DNA of 16,872 nt from Deltaproteobacteria bacterium (GCA_019308655.1 JAFDHS010000009.1:1-16872); one strand, 5' to 3'; positions 1-7,808 are shown, counted from the first letter of the stretch. Program-made: numbers and translations. The notes: generated from the letters alone by a model not told the origin.

Positions 1-131
1 AAAACACATTCGTCAGCATTAACCGGAACGGATTTGCCCGCCTGCATCTCAAATACATCGCTAGGACAGACATCTACACATTCTTCACAACCTTGACATT
101 TTTCCGCATCTACAACAACATTATAACTCAT
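1..131 (-). CDS. 4Fe-4S ferredoxin, N-terminal part (runs off left edge)
   Basis: Reading leftward from the ATG at 129-131, the first 43 codons encode a small ferredoxin. Residues C12, C15, C18 and C22 form a CxxCxxCxxxCP cluster-binding motif, and C42 begins what should be the second cluster, cut by the window edge. There is no signal peptide, so it is a cytoplasmic electron carrier of the bacterial two-[4Fe-4S] type; its redox partner cannot be told from here. The start is fixed by a strong Shine-Dalgarno AAGGAGG (complement of 139-145), 7 nt upstream of the ATG. It probably has its own promoter at 224-250 and is separate from the operon to its right. The C-terminal length is unknown. Confidence 0.9.
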   Translation of the reverse strand, partial: MSYNVVVDAEKCQGCEECVDVCPSDVFEMQAGKSVPVNADECV

Positions 132-223
132 TTTAAAGCCTCCTTACCTTAAAAAATTAAAACAACGGCGACCAGTACAGACAAACAGATCGGCCTTTTC
201 CCCACATTTTAAGCAAAAAAATC

Positions 224-250
224 TTTATACCAATTACCCAAACGAGTCAA
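224..250 (-). promoter_or_regulatory. Probable sigma70-type promoter of the ferredoxin gene
   Basis: On the minus strand TTGACT (complement of 245-250) is followed after 15 bp by TATAAA (complement of 224-229). Both hexamers match the consensus at 5 of 6 positions, but the spacer is 2 bp shorter than the optimum of 17. Transcription would start near 215 and leave a leader of about 85 nt before the ferredoxin ATG. The AT-rich stretch 251-302 has no convincing GC-rich terminator for the operon upstream. Confidence 0.45.
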
Positions 251-302
251 GCCTTGTTACTATTTTTTCATTTTTTTTTGATTTTGAAAAACCATATAAT
301 TT

Positions 303-737
303 TTAACCGACAAGTCCAATCAGAGTATTTTTAAGTACTCCCCTCTCAGTTGTCAGTTCGTTTCTATGCAGTTTATTTTCAACAAAACGTGAAAAAAAAT
401 CATGGGGTGATCTGCCCGGAACAAGGTAAAGCTTTAAAGAGACTTTTGTATCACACCCTTTACACGCAGGTGTTTCAAGAAGATTTTTATTTGATGCCGG
501 GCCGGTATTTCTCAAAACAAGGTCAAGATATTCTATTAAACGACTTTGCCATATCTTGGTCTCTTCAGATATGTTTTCATACAGCGGTATCGAGTTTAAA
601 TCAAGCACCATTTCAAAACCGGATTCTTCGTCAAGCAGATACTCAAGTGCGGACCGGTTGGTTGTAATGAAAATTCCGGATCGTTCTTTGTCATGGTGCA
701 TAAGGCGAATCCAGGATTCTATCCTTTCTTTGATCAT
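303..737 (-). CDS. Hypothetical protein, 144 aa, coupled to the gene upstream
   Basis: I do not recognise a family. The 144-residue product has no signal peptide or membrane segment, is rich in charged residues, and has a helical-looking N-terminal half. One CxxC pair (C-K-G-C) lies around residues 92-95, followed by a basic, aromatic stretch (SLKLYLVPG). A single CxxC could bind metal with other ligands or be redox active, but nothing here decides that. Its ATG overlaps the stop of the upstream 176-aa gene in an ATGA arrangement (734-737), so translation is probably coupled. It is the last gene of the tmk operon as read here. The coding call rests on the coupling and absence of a better ORF; the function is unknown. 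Confidence 0.7.
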   Translation of the reverse strand: MIKERIESWIRLMHHDKERSGIFITTNRSALEYLLDEESGFEMVLDLNSIPLYENISEETKIWQSRLIEYLDLVLRNTGPASNKNLLETPACKGCDTKVSLKLYLVPGRSPHDFFSRFVENKLHRNELTTERGVLKNTLIGLVG

Positions 738-1264
738 ATGATTTCCCGAATCAAGTACAAAAGGCTCAGCCGTATTGTTTCCGAAACCGCGTTTTCCAAA
801 AGATCTTCCCGCATCTTCTCAAAGGCTTGAATATCCTCTTCCATTTCAAAGTGTTGTATATCAAAATCCTGGGCAAACCGAAGAAATATTCTGGCAGCCA
901 AAAGCGGGTCCGGTTTTTCCTCCACCGGTATGGGATGCTTTTTTTGAATATCCGCTTTGATTTGTGAAGGAAAGGTTTCATCAAAAAAAGGAACCGTATC
1001 CGTTTGGGTTTTGAAAAAAGAGATCCCCGGACCATTATGGAGGTTCCCCCAGTCCTTGTACTCTTTACAGAGTTTATCAAGTATATCTTCTTCACCTTTA
1101 ACCGGAATATGGATATCAAGCAGTCCGCTTTTGGACCATTTCTCCATATTATCAGGTACTTTTTGAGATGAAGGCTGATACACGTCAATTTTTTTAAAAC
1201 ATGCTGAAATAGCTCTAAAAGCCGGTTTTGAAACGTATGTAAACGGGAAATATATCGGATTCAT
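734..1264 (-). CDS. Hypothetical protein, 176 aa, conserved-looking
   Basis: The 176-residue product begins MNPIYFPFTYVSKP and has the feel of a lineage-specific cytosolic protein seen in Desulfobacterales, but I cannot name a domain. The N-terminal half carries short beta-like segments (residues 3-9, 48-54). The C-terminal half is strongly helical and acidic, with a run of E/D/R/L residues from about 120 to the end. There is no signal peptide, transmembrane segment or Cys-based metal motif. It lies 75 bp downstream of the CysK-CysRS gene on the same strand, and its TGA overlaps the next gene's ATG, so the two small proteins are probably made together and may interact. The Shine-Dalgarno is weak (AAAGAGAT just before the ATG). 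Confidence 0.75.
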   Translation of the reverse strand: MNPIYFPFTYVSKPAFRAISACFKKIDVYQPSSQKVPDNMEKWSKSGLLDIHIPVKGEEDILDKLCKEYKDWGNLHNGPGISFFKTQTDTVPFFDETFPSQIKADIQKKHPIPVEEKPDPLLAARIFLRFAQDFDIQHFEMEEDIQAFEKMREDLLENAVSETIRLSLLYLIREII

Positions 1265-1339
1265 ATCTCTTTTGTCCTAAAAATCACTGAAAATTTTAAA
1301 CACAAACCTGAGTATAACAGACCGAAAGCATCAAAGCTC

Positions 1340-3625
1340 TCATGCCCCTTTCTTCTCATCTCGTAATATAATTCCACGAGAAGCTAACTGATCACGAATT
1401 CTATCGGCAAGATCCCAGTTTTTTTCTTTTCTTGCTTGTTCCCTCTCCTCTATCAAGCGTTGTACTTCCGGATCAAAAGTTTTACCGGCAAAATTAAATA
1501 TTTTAAGTACGGAATCTATATCACGGAACGCTTCGATAATTTTTAAAGCCCCGTCAACATTTATCTTTTTTTCAAGAGTCAGGATATTAAGCTTCTTGAC
1601 AATTTTGAATATGGAAGCCATGGCGGCCGAAATATTAAGATCATCATCCATGGCATTTATAAAACCATGCTTTATATCATAAAGAAGCTGGTCCTGTTCA
1701 GCGTAAAAATTCCCCTCTTCTTTGATATTCGTCAGCGCTTCGATACAGGTATCGAGTCTTTTTAATGAACGTTTTGCATATGCAAGCCTGTCCTGGGAAA
1801 ACATAATCGGTTTTCTGTAATGGGTGGAAAGAAGCCAGTACCTTATCTCTCTTCCAGAGTAGCCCATACGGGTTAAATCTTCAAGTGTCAGCAGGTTTTC
1901 TTTTTCATCCATCTTTTTCCCGTCAACCAGAACCTGATCACAGTGTATCCAGTACTTGCAAAGCGGCTTACCTGTCAAGGCGCCGGCAATCGCAATTTCA
2001 TTTTCATGATGGGGAAATACAAGATCACGAACACTTGTATGAATATCAAAACTTTCACCGAGATATTTCATGGACATGGCTGCACACTGAATGTGCCAGG
2101 AAGGACGAACATTACCCCATGGGGTCTTAACGTATATTCCCCTTTTCAATTCTGAAAGTCTCGATCTTTTCAGAAGAGTGAAATCCCTGGGGTTATCCTT
2201 TTCGTACTCATCAAGATCAACGGTAGCACCAACCCTTATTTTATTGATATCAATACCGGACAGCCTGCCGTATCCGGCAAAACGGGAAATATCAAAGTAA
2301 AGCGAGTGAAACTTTTCATATGCGAACCCTTTTTGAACCAGTTTTTCGGCCATTTGAACCATGTCGTCCAGATGGTCACTCGCCCTGGGATAATTTTCAG
2401 CAGGCTTGATATTAAGCAAAGCCAAATCTTTCTTAAACGAATCAATGTGAGCGCCTGTAAATTCGTATAGATCCATACCGGCCTTTTCAGAGCCTGAAAT
2501 GGTCTTATCATCCAGGTCCGTTATGTTTATGACGTGGGTAACGTCATAGCCTCGGTAATCAAGATAACACCTCAAAAGATCGGAAAATATAAAACGCCTG
2601 CATTCTCCGATGTGCATCCTCGCATATGCCGTAGGACCGCATGAATACATGGAAACTTTCCCGGGGATAATCGGCTCAAAAAATTCCTTGGATCGGCTCA
2701 TGGTATTAAAAAGCTTCAGGCTAACCTTGTCCCGAACCGTAAAAAGGGGGGTACTCAGGTATCTTTCACCACTATCAGGAAAGATGACAACAATGGTACC
2801 CTCATCCATGGCCTCAGCCTTCTTTGCGGCAATTGCCATGGCGGCTCCGCTGCTCATCCCCACAAAAACGCCTTCTTCCTTTGCAAGACGCCTTGTCATC
2901 TCAAAGGCCTCTTCGTCATCAATGTTCACCTTTTCATCCAGGCAGGTTTTATCATAAATCTCAGGGCAATAAGCCTCTTTTAAATTCTTAAGGCCCTGGA
3001 TCTTATGACCGAGGTAAGGTTCAACGCCTATAATTTTAATATCAGGATTATACGCTTTGCATCTTTTTGAAATACCCATCAGCGTACCGGTGGTACCCAT
3101 GGTGGCAACGACCATTGAGACCTTGCCCCGGGTCTGTTCCCAAATCTCTTTGGCGGTTCCAAAATAATGCGCCTTCCAGTTGGCTTCAGTGTTGTACTGA
3201 TCCGACATAAAGTAAACATTGGGATTTTCACGTGCCAGCCGATAAACCTCCTCAATGGCGCCATCGGTTCCGAGATGGGCCGGAGTAAAAAGAATATCCG
3301 CACCCCGGGCCTTAAGAATCTTCCGACGTTCAATACTCGCAGACTCAGACATGGCCAACAGAAGTTTATATCCTTTGACCGCACATACCATGGCAAGGCC
3401 GATTCCCGTATTCCCGCTGGTGGCTTCAAGTACGGTTTTGTCCGGAGTAAGTTCACCGGATTTTTCTCCGGCCTCTATAATAAAAAGAGCCGTTCGGTCC
3501 TTTATCGAACCACCGGGATTAAGATACTCCAATTTGGCCAAAATCCTTACTTTCGGGTTGGGATTAAGTTTTTTTATTTCAACAAGCGGCGTATTGCCTA
3601 TGGCATCTAAAATAGAATCAGTCAT
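1340..3625 (-). CDS. cysK-cysS: Fused cysteine synthase (CysK) and cysteinyl-tRNA synthetase-like protein (CysS)
   Basis: Residues 1 to about 297 are a PLP-dependent O-acetylserine sulfhydrylase: the PLP lysine is K42 in NPGGSIKDR, the substrate loop is TSGNTG (69-74), the phosphate-binding loop is MGTTGT (176-181), and PDSGERYLS lies at 283-291. Residues from about 302 to 761 are a class I CysRS with almost no linker. Its signature is CGPT (329-332), its HIGH-type motif is HIGE (338-341), and zinc ligands C329, C514, H540 and E544 are present. A CysRS-type helical C-terminus follows (about 718-755). Together the halves would make cysteine from O-acetylserine and sulfide and then charge it to tRNA-Cys. 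The oddity is the KMSKS loop, which reads KMDEK (571-575) followed by ENLLT instead of LGNFFT, so normal charging is uncertain. The gene follows tmk by 72 bp and probably shares its promoter. Confidence 0.93.
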   Translation of the reverse strand: MTDSILDAIGNTPLVEIKKLNPNPKVRILAKLEYLNPGGSIKDRTALFIIEAGEKSGELTPDKTVLEATSGNTGIGLAMVCAVKGYKLLLAMSESASIERRKILKARGADILFTPAHLGTDGAIEEVYRLARENPNVYFMSDQYNTEANWKAHYFGTAKEIWEQTRGKVSMVVATMGTTGTLMGISKRCKAYNPDIKIIGVEPYLGHKIQGLKNLKEAYCPEIYDKTCLDEKVNIDDEEAFEMTRRLAKEEGVFVGMSSGAAMAIAAKKAEAMDEGTIVVIFPDSGERYLSTPLFTVRDKVSLKLFNTMSRSKEFFEPIIPGKVSMYSCGPTAYARMHIGECRRFIFSDLLRCYLDYRGYDVTHVINITDLDDKTISGSEKAGMDLYEFTGAHIDSFKKDLALLNIKPAENYPRASDHLDDMVQMAEKLVQKGFAYEKFHSLYFDISRFAGYGRLSGIDINKIRVGATVDLDEYEKDNPRDFTLLKRSRLSELKRGIYVKTPWGNVRPSWHIQCAAMSMKYLGESFDIHTSVRDLVFPHHENEIAIAGALTGKPLCKYWIHCDQVLVDGKKMDEKENLLTLEDLTRMGYSGREIRYWLLSTHYRKPIMFSQDRLAYAKRSLKRLDTCIEALTNIKEEGNFYAEQDQLLYDIKHGFINAMDDDLNISAAMASIFKIVKKLNILTLEKKINVDGALKIIEAFRDIDSVLKIFNFAGKTFDPEVQRLIEEREQARKEKNWDLADRIRDQLASRGIILRDEKKGA

Positions 3626-3697
3626 GTTCTTCTGTCACCACTCTTCTAAGCCGAATAAACCGGAGAAATTAAAAGTGAGCTGAAATTGGGCATTTAT

Positions 3698-4366
3698 TCA
3701 AACAGATCCGGTCTGCTGATCGGCTGTTTTTTGACTTCTAATAAAAAAAGATAACGTTTTTATTATTTCCTTTTGAACTTGATCTTTATCCTTTGCAGCA
3801 TCAATAACTCTGAAGCGTTCAGGTTCACGGCGTGCAAGCTCAAGATAGCCGGCTCTTACCTTGTCATGGAATACAAGTGCCTCTTTTTCAAAACGGGTCT
3901 CACAATGGGTTCTTGTTCCGCTTTTTATCTGTCTCCATGCCCGTTCAAGACCGACTTCAGGTGTAAGGTCCAATAAAATTGTAATATCTGGTTTTAATCC
4001 CTTAAGTACCAAATTGTGCAATTCTTGTATCAGCTCGATATCAAGCCCTCTTGCAAATCCCTGGTAAACCGTTGTAGCATCATAAAAACGGTCACAAACA
4101 ACGGCCTTGCCGTCACATAACAAAGGCTTGAGAATAGAACTTACATGCTGGGCTCGATCAGCCTCATACAAGAGAAGTTCCGTCAGCGGATCCAAATCAT
4201 TGTTTCCAGGATCCAGAAGAATTGCACGAATTTTTCCGCCGATCGCCGTACCCCCGGGTTCCCTGGTCGTGATACAATCATATCCTTTACTTTCCAGAAA
4301 TGTAACAATATTTTTAATCTGAGTCGTCTTTCCGGAGCCTTCTATCCCTTCAAGCGTTATAAACAT
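3698..4366 (-). CDS. tmk: Thymidylate kinase
   Basis: This 222-residue protein has the full dTMP kinase layout. It phosphorylates dTMP to dTDP with ATP in the cytosol, an essential step of dTTP supply. The P-loop is GIEGSGKTT at residues 7-15, the TREPGG motif is at 34-39, the conserved YEADRAQH helix is at 67-74, and the DRF catalytic/substrate motif is at 92-94, followed by the YQG loop at 101-103. A lid-like basic segment (RQIKSGTRTH) lies around 145-154. Length is typical of the family. It is the first gene of the leftward operon; the promoter at 4444-4472 reads into it through a leader of roughly 70 nt. The Shine-Dalgarno is weak (GGTGGA). No oddities were seen. Confidence 0.96.
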   Translation of the reverse strand: MFITLEGIEGSGKTTQIKNIVTFLESKGYDCITTREPGGTAIGGKIRAILLDPGNNDLDPLTELLLYEADRAQHVSSILKPLLCDGKAVVCDRFYDATTVYQGFARGLDIELIQELHNLVLKGLKPDITILLDLTPEVGLERAWRQIKSGTRTHCETRFEKEALVFHDKVRAGYLELARREPERFRVIDAAKDKDQVQKEIIKTLSFFIRSQKTADQQTGSV

Positions 4367-4419
4367 TTTAAATTCGGTTCCACCAGCTTAAAATCTTTGA
4401 ATTTTCTAAAAACTACATA

Positions 4420-4449
4420 TTGACATTTTTAATTAATTTAGGCTTTATA
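4420..4449 (+). promoter_or_regulatory. lptD: Candidate promoter of lptD, overlapping the tmk promoter
   Basis: A perfect -35 hexamer TTGACA lies at 4420-4425. The -10 is poorer: TTTATA at 4444-4449 (18-bp spacer, 3 of 6) or TATACG at 4446-4451 (20-bp spacer, 4 of 6). Transcription would start near 4457, leaving a leader of about 90 nt before the lptD ATG. A second candidate -10, TATACT at 4522-4527, lacks a good -35. The region shares its -10 bases with the oppositely directed tmk promoter. Confidence 0.4.
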
Positions 4450-4472
4450 CGTTAAATTCACATCGTGTTCAA
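4444..4472 (-). promoter_or_regulatory. tmk: Probable sigma70-type promoter of the tmk operon
   Basis: On the minus strand TTGAAC (complement of 4467-4472) is followed by a 17-bp spacer and TATAAA (complement of 4444-4449). The -35 matches the consensus at 4 of 6 positions and the -10 at 5 of 6, with ideal spacing. The transcription start would be near 4437, about 70 nt upstream of the tmk ATG. This is the best promoter-like sequence in the divergent tmk/lptD spacer. Confidence 0.55.
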
Positions 4473-4549
4473 GATATTATCCCTCAATTTATGGGCCACA
4501 TTACACATAGCAAATTTTCATTATACTATATTTAAAATCAAACATATTG

Positions 4550-6907
4550 ATGATTCAGAAAAAAATACGAAAAAAACGCCATAATTTTCATTCAAGCAAA
4601 ATTTACAGTCTTTATCCTGATTCTTGTCCCGATATATTTAAACTTATCATCGGGCTTATTTTAATTCCCATTATTATGCTTATTCTCACTTTTAATTGCA
4701 AGGCAGCCTCTTTTAAGCCGGAATTCGACAACAACCCTGAAGCCCCATGGCATATCACCGCAGATGATCTCAGTTACGATAAAAAAACCGGTCAATATAT
4801 TGCAATGGGCAATGTCATCATAACCAAACAGGAGAAGAGACTTACCGCCGATTTTGTCCGTTTTGATCAACAGACAATGAATGTGCTTGCAGATGGACAT
4901 GTAATCATGACGGTCAAAGAAGACGTTCTGACCGGAAGCAGAATGGAAATCAATCTGGAAGCCGAGGTTGGAACAATATATAATGGGACCCTGTTTATCA
5001 GTAAAAATCATTTCTACATAAGCGGGGACACCATCCGAAAGACAGGTAAAGACACCTATGACATTGACAAAGCCAGCGCAACGACATGCGACGGCGACAA
5101 TCCGGCATGGAAAATTACCGGGAGAAATCTTAAGGTCACCCTGGAAGGCTACGGTTTTGTTCAACATGCCGCCCTATGGGCAAAAAAAGTCCCTGTAATC
5201 TATTCCCCTTTTTTTGTTTTCCCTGCAAAGATTAAACGGCAATCCGGTTTATTGCCACCCCAAATCGGATATTCCGATCGAAAAGGTGAAATGTATTTGC
5301 AACCTTTTTTCTGGGCCATAAACGAAAGCTCGGATGCAACCTTTTATGTCCACCACATGGAAGATCGTGGAGATAAAATCGGATTGGAGTACCGTTATAT
5401 TCTCGATGACCAGTCAAAAGGAATACTCATGTATGATTTTTTAAATGACATGAAAACAGATGACGGAACCGGGGAATCAAGTAATAAATGGGGCTATGAG
5501 GATGATGATGAATTAAGGCCCAATTCAGACCGTTACTGGTTCAGAATGAAGCATGATCAGGCAATGCCCTTTGGTTTCTTTGCAAAGCTTGATATAGATA
5601 TCGTCAGCGATCAGGATTACCTTACTGAATTCAAACGAGGACACACGGGATTTGAAGAAACGGACAGTTATTTTAACAAAAACTTCGGCAGAGATATTGA
5701 CGACTATAATGATTCCACAAGAGTTAACAGACTCAATCTGAATAAAATCTGGACCAAGTACAGCTTGAATGCTGAAGCACGCTGGTATGACAATGTCATA
5801 AATCGACGCTGGAAAGATACCGATACAACCTTGCAGAAACTTCCCTTTGTTGATTTCAATGCATTAAAACAACAAATTTTCAATTCTCCCCTTTATTTTG
5901 ATCTTGATTCCGGATACACTTATTTTTACAGGCAAGACGGAACAGAAGACCTTACTCGCCGTGGTCATCGGATGGATGTGCATCCACGAGTTTATCTTCC
6001 TTACAGATTTAAAAACTATTTTAATATTGAACCTTCTTTGGGAGTGACAGAGACAATATGGTATGTTGACAAAGACAACCAGAGTCTCTCGGAAAAAGAA
6101 GAAACACAAAGCAGGGAAATTTATGACATAAAATTAGATCTTTCCACGGATATCTCCAGAGTATACGATGCAAACGGAAAGTATATCAGCAAAATAAAAC
6201 ATCTGATAAGACCCCGGGTTATTTATGACTACATCCCTCCGATGAACCAGGAAAAATATCCCAACTTTGATTCATTGGACCGTATCGACAAAAAGAACCT
6301 TATCACCTATTCAATCACCAACACATTTACATCAAGATCACAAAAACACGCAGCAGACAAACACTCTCCAAAGAATGAAAATGATCAACCCATCGGCTAT
6401 GAATACGACCAGTTCTGTCGATTGAAACTGGAACAGAGTTATGACATAAATGAAGAAAAAGAGGACAATCCGTCCAAGTGGGCAAATCAAAAAAGCAAAG
6501 AGCCCTTTTCTCCGGTACACCTTGAGTTTGAACTTATCCCGAACAAATATTTTTCACTGAGGGGTGATGCTGAATGGTCCCCCTATGATAACAGACTGCA
6601 ATCCCATAATGTTTGGGTAAATTTATCGGATAAACGCGGTGACAAATTGTTTATTGAACACAGGTACGAATATGATTCAATCAAATCCATTTACCTGCAT
6701 CTGGATTTAATACTATCGGACCGTCTTTCTTCATACGGCGAATACGAACGGAATATTCACGAGCAAAAAGATATTCTTTCAAGCCTGGGCTTTTTATATA
6801 GGGCACAGTGCTGGTCAATAAACTTGATGTACTCGGATGAGGATGATGACAGTCGATATGCATTTATGATCAATCTTTACGGATTAGGCGAGTTCGGCAC
6901 GAATTAG
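4550..6907 (+). CDS. lptD: LPS-assembly protein LptD
   Basis: This 785-residue protein is the outer-membrane barrel that, with the lipoprotein LptE, inserts lipopolysaccharide into the outer leaflet. An N-terminal basic region and a hydrophobic stretch (about residues 32-48) form a long signal peptide. A periplasmic LptA/OstA-like beta-jellyroll follows (about 68-180; DDLSYDKKTGQYIAMGNV). Then come the family motif PVIYSPFFVFPAKIKRQSG (about 215-233) and a C-terminal barrel rich in aromatic and acidic strands. C180 (TTCDGDNPAW) and C754 (AQCWS) sit where LptD proteins form the disulfide linking jellyroll and barrel. The ATG at 4550 was preferred over the TTG just before it; no Shine-Dalgarno is visible for either, so the start is not firm. 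Length is normal. The gene stands alone with its own promoter region; a NusG paralog follows 64 bp later. Confidence 0.93.
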   Translation: MIQKKIRKKRHNFHSSKIYSLYPDSCPDIFKLIIGLILIPIIMLILTFNCKAASFKPEFDNNPEAPWHITADDLSYDKKTGQYIAMGNVIITKQEKRLTADFVRFDQQTMNVLADGHVIMTVKEDVLTGSRMEINLEAEVGTIYNGTLFISKNHFYISGDTIRKTGKDTYDIDKASATTCDGDNPAWKITGRNLKVTLEGYGFVQHAALWAKKVPVIYSPFFVFPAKIKRQSGLLPPQIGYSDRKGEMYLQPFFWAINESSDATFYVHHMEDRGDKIGLEYRYILDDQSKGILMYDFLNDMKTDDGTGESSNKWGYEDDDELRPNSDRYWFRMKHDQAMPFGFFAKLDIDIVSDQDYLTEFKRGHTGFEETDSYFNKNFGRDIDDYNDSTRVNRLNLNKIWTKYSLNAEARWYDNVINRRWKDTDTTLQKLPFVDFNALKQQIFNSPLYFDLDSGYTYFYRQDGTEDLTRRGHRMDVHPRVYLPYRFKNYFNIEPSLGVTETIWYVDKDNQSLSEKEETQSREIYDIKLDLSTDISRVYDANGKYISKIKHLIRPRVIYDYIPPMNQEKYPNFDSLDRIDKKNLITYSITNTFTSRSQKHAADKHSPKNENDQPIGYEYDQFCRLKLEQSYDINEEKEDNPSKWANQKSKEPFSPVHLEFELIPNKYFSLRGDAEWSPYDNRLQSHNVWVNLSDKRGDKLFIEHRYEYDSIKSIYLHLDLILSDRLSSYGEYERNIHEQKDILSSLGFLYRAQCWSINLMYSDEDDDSRYAFMINLYGLGEFGTN

Positions 6908-6971
6908 AAACATTTATCAACTGAGATTAAGGACTTGAAGAACCATTCAGCAAAAAAATGAGTAAGTATAG

Positions 6972-7499
6972 ATGACACTTAAGAAAAATTCCCGTTTATG
7001 GTATGTTCTGCATACAAAAAGCAGATTCGAAAACGTTGTAAATGACGGTTTGATCAAAAAAAAGATAGAGGTTTTTCTTCCAAAAATCATGGTTAAAAGT
7101 AAACGCCGAGACAGAAAACTCATGATCAATGTACCCCTTTTCCCCGGATACGTTTTTGTTCAAACAGATCTTAATCCCCATGAACATCTTGAAATTCTCA
7201 AAACCGCCGGTGCCGTACGCCTCCTCGGCAACAGAGACGGCTCTGTTCCTGTTTCACAGGAAGCCATAGACTCGTTGAAAATAATGGTTTCAAGGGATGC
7301 CCAGGTTATTACCGGTAATCGTTTCAAGAAGGGGGACAGGGTTATGGTGCTATACGGCCCCTTTGCGGGGGTGACGGGCTTTTTTATCCGGACCCGGGGA
7401 CAAGGGCGGGTCGTCGTTAATATCAAAGTCCTGGGCCAATCCGCTGCAGTGGATGTGGATAAAGAAGATGTTGAAATATTACCGCAAAATTTGTTATAA
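6972..7499 (+). CDS. NusG-family transcription elongation factor paralog (RfaH/UpxY/LoaP-like)
   Basis: The 175-residue protein has the two-domain NusG layout. An NGN domain (about 8-105) starts with WYVLHTKSRFE and contains PLFPGYVFV (55-63). A C-terminal KOW domain (about 117-170) contains KKGDRVMVLYGPFAGVTG. Such proteins bind the RNA polymerase clamp and increase processivity. The degenerate NGN and the lack of secE/rplK/rplA neighbours point to a specialised paralog rather than housekeeping NusG; relatives often control long polysaccharide or natural-product operons. None lies downstream here: the next 347 bp hold a tnpB relic, so any target is elsewhere or was lost. No strong Shine-Dalgarno is visible. 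The upstream ATG at 6958 opens a 5-codon reading frame ending across this start (ATGA), which may be chance. Confidence 0.88.
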   Translation: MTLKKNSRLWYVLHTKSRFENVVNDGLIKKKIEVFLPKIMVKSKRRDRKLMINVPLFPGYVFVQTDLNPHEHLEILKTAGAVRLLGNRDGSVPVSQEAIDSLKIMVSRDAQVITGNRFKKGDRVMVLYGPFAGVTGFFIRTRGQGRVVVNIKVLGQSAAVDVDKEDVEILPQNLL

Positions 7500-7518
7500 T
7501 TGTTATTGTTATAACCAC

Positions 7519-7547
7519 TTGACTTGTTATCGAATTATGTTTATTAG
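7519..7547 (+). promoter_or_regulatory. Probable promoter in the gap between the NusG paralog and the HU/IHF gene
   Basis: TTGACT at 7519-7524 is followed by a 17-bp spacer and TATTAG at 7542-7547 (5 of 6 and 4 of 6 matches). It would produce a transcript from about 7554 that crosses the tnpB relic and reaches the HU/IHF gene, with a leader of nearly 300 nt. Between 7548 and 7673 the sequence holds small inverted repeats (GGCTG/CGGCC around 7554-7567, CCCTT/AAGGG around 7567-7584, TGCACA 7640-7645 with TGTGCA 7679-7684) and a perfect TATAAT at 7651-7656 without a good -35. No gene was found there. The words TTGTTATAA (7491-7499 and 7506-7514) and TTGTTAT (7524-7530) recur at the left of the gap. 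Confidence 0.45.
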
Positions 7548-7710
7548 AGTCAGGCTGGTTTTCGGCCCTTATTACAAGAAGGGAGGCGCTTTAAACTGTA
7601 GCTGATTTCTTAATCAAACACACTCATAATTATTCATTTTGCACATTAAATATAATAGCGAAAACCAAGCTGATATTTTGTGCATAAAAAAAATAACATT
7701 AACAAACTGG

Positions 7711-7807
7711 CCGTAGGTTCTACGGTAACAGCCTGTGGAGAGGCGGTAAGACCTAAGCAGTTAGTTTGGGCAGCCTCTGTGAAGCAGGAATTTCTCATCA
7801 TTCCTGC
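7711..7807 (+). ncRNA. Candidate omega-RNA scaffold relic (structured RNA over the tnpB 3' end)
   Basis: Several perfect inverted repeats are packed in 97 nt. CCGTAG 7711-7716 pairs with CTACGG 7720-7725 (3-nt loop). AGAGGC 7739-7744 pairs with GCCTCT 7773-7778. GCAGGAAT 7784-7791 pairs with ATTCCTGC 7800-7807 (8-nt loop). In TnpB systems the guide RNA (omega RNA) is made from exactly this place, the 3' end of tnpB plus the element's right end. Whether this RNA is made or bound by anything is inference. A promoter that could transcribe it lies at 7519-7547. Confidence 0.4.
7784..7807 (+). repeat. Perfect 8-bp hairpin, likely subterminal right-end hairpin of the lost IS element
   Basis: GCAGGAAT, loop TTCTCATC, ATTCCTGC: a perfect 8-bp stem overlapping the last codons of the tnpB relic. 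IS200/IS605 elements carry such imperfect or perfect palindromes near each end, which the TnpA transposase recognises. The matching left-end hairpin was not found in the 7500-7700 region. No T-run follows, so it is not a normal intrinsic terminator. Confidence 0.5.
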
Positions 7808-7808
7808 C

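Noticed and set aside
257..302. TTTTTCA/TGAAAAA inverted repeat after the 144-aa gene
   Set aside because: The stem is almost all A-T and sits in a homopolymer-rich stretch, so it is not a convincing terminator.
734..1264. Possibility that the two small unknown genes are one gene split by a frameshift
   Set aside because: The ATGA overlap with an ATG start and a natural C-terminus for the first protein is typical of translational coupling; nothing suggests a continuous domain across the junction.
3167..3683. Overlapping plus-strand ORFs of 147 and 142 codons opposite the CysK domain
   Set aside because: They are antisense to well-conserved CysK coding sequence, have no ribosome-binding site or recognisable domains, and arise from the codon pattern of the real gene.
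6958..6975. Five-codon reading frame (MSKYR) ending across the start of the NusG paralog
   Set aside because: No ribosome-binding site precedes it and a frame this short arises easily by chance; conservation would be needed to call it a leader peptide.
7743..7752. GGCGGTAAG, resembling the start of an ops element recognised by RfaH
   Set aside because: It lacks the rest of the ops consensus (GCGTG) and is explained by codons of the tnpB relic; its nearness to a NusG paralog is probably coincidence.
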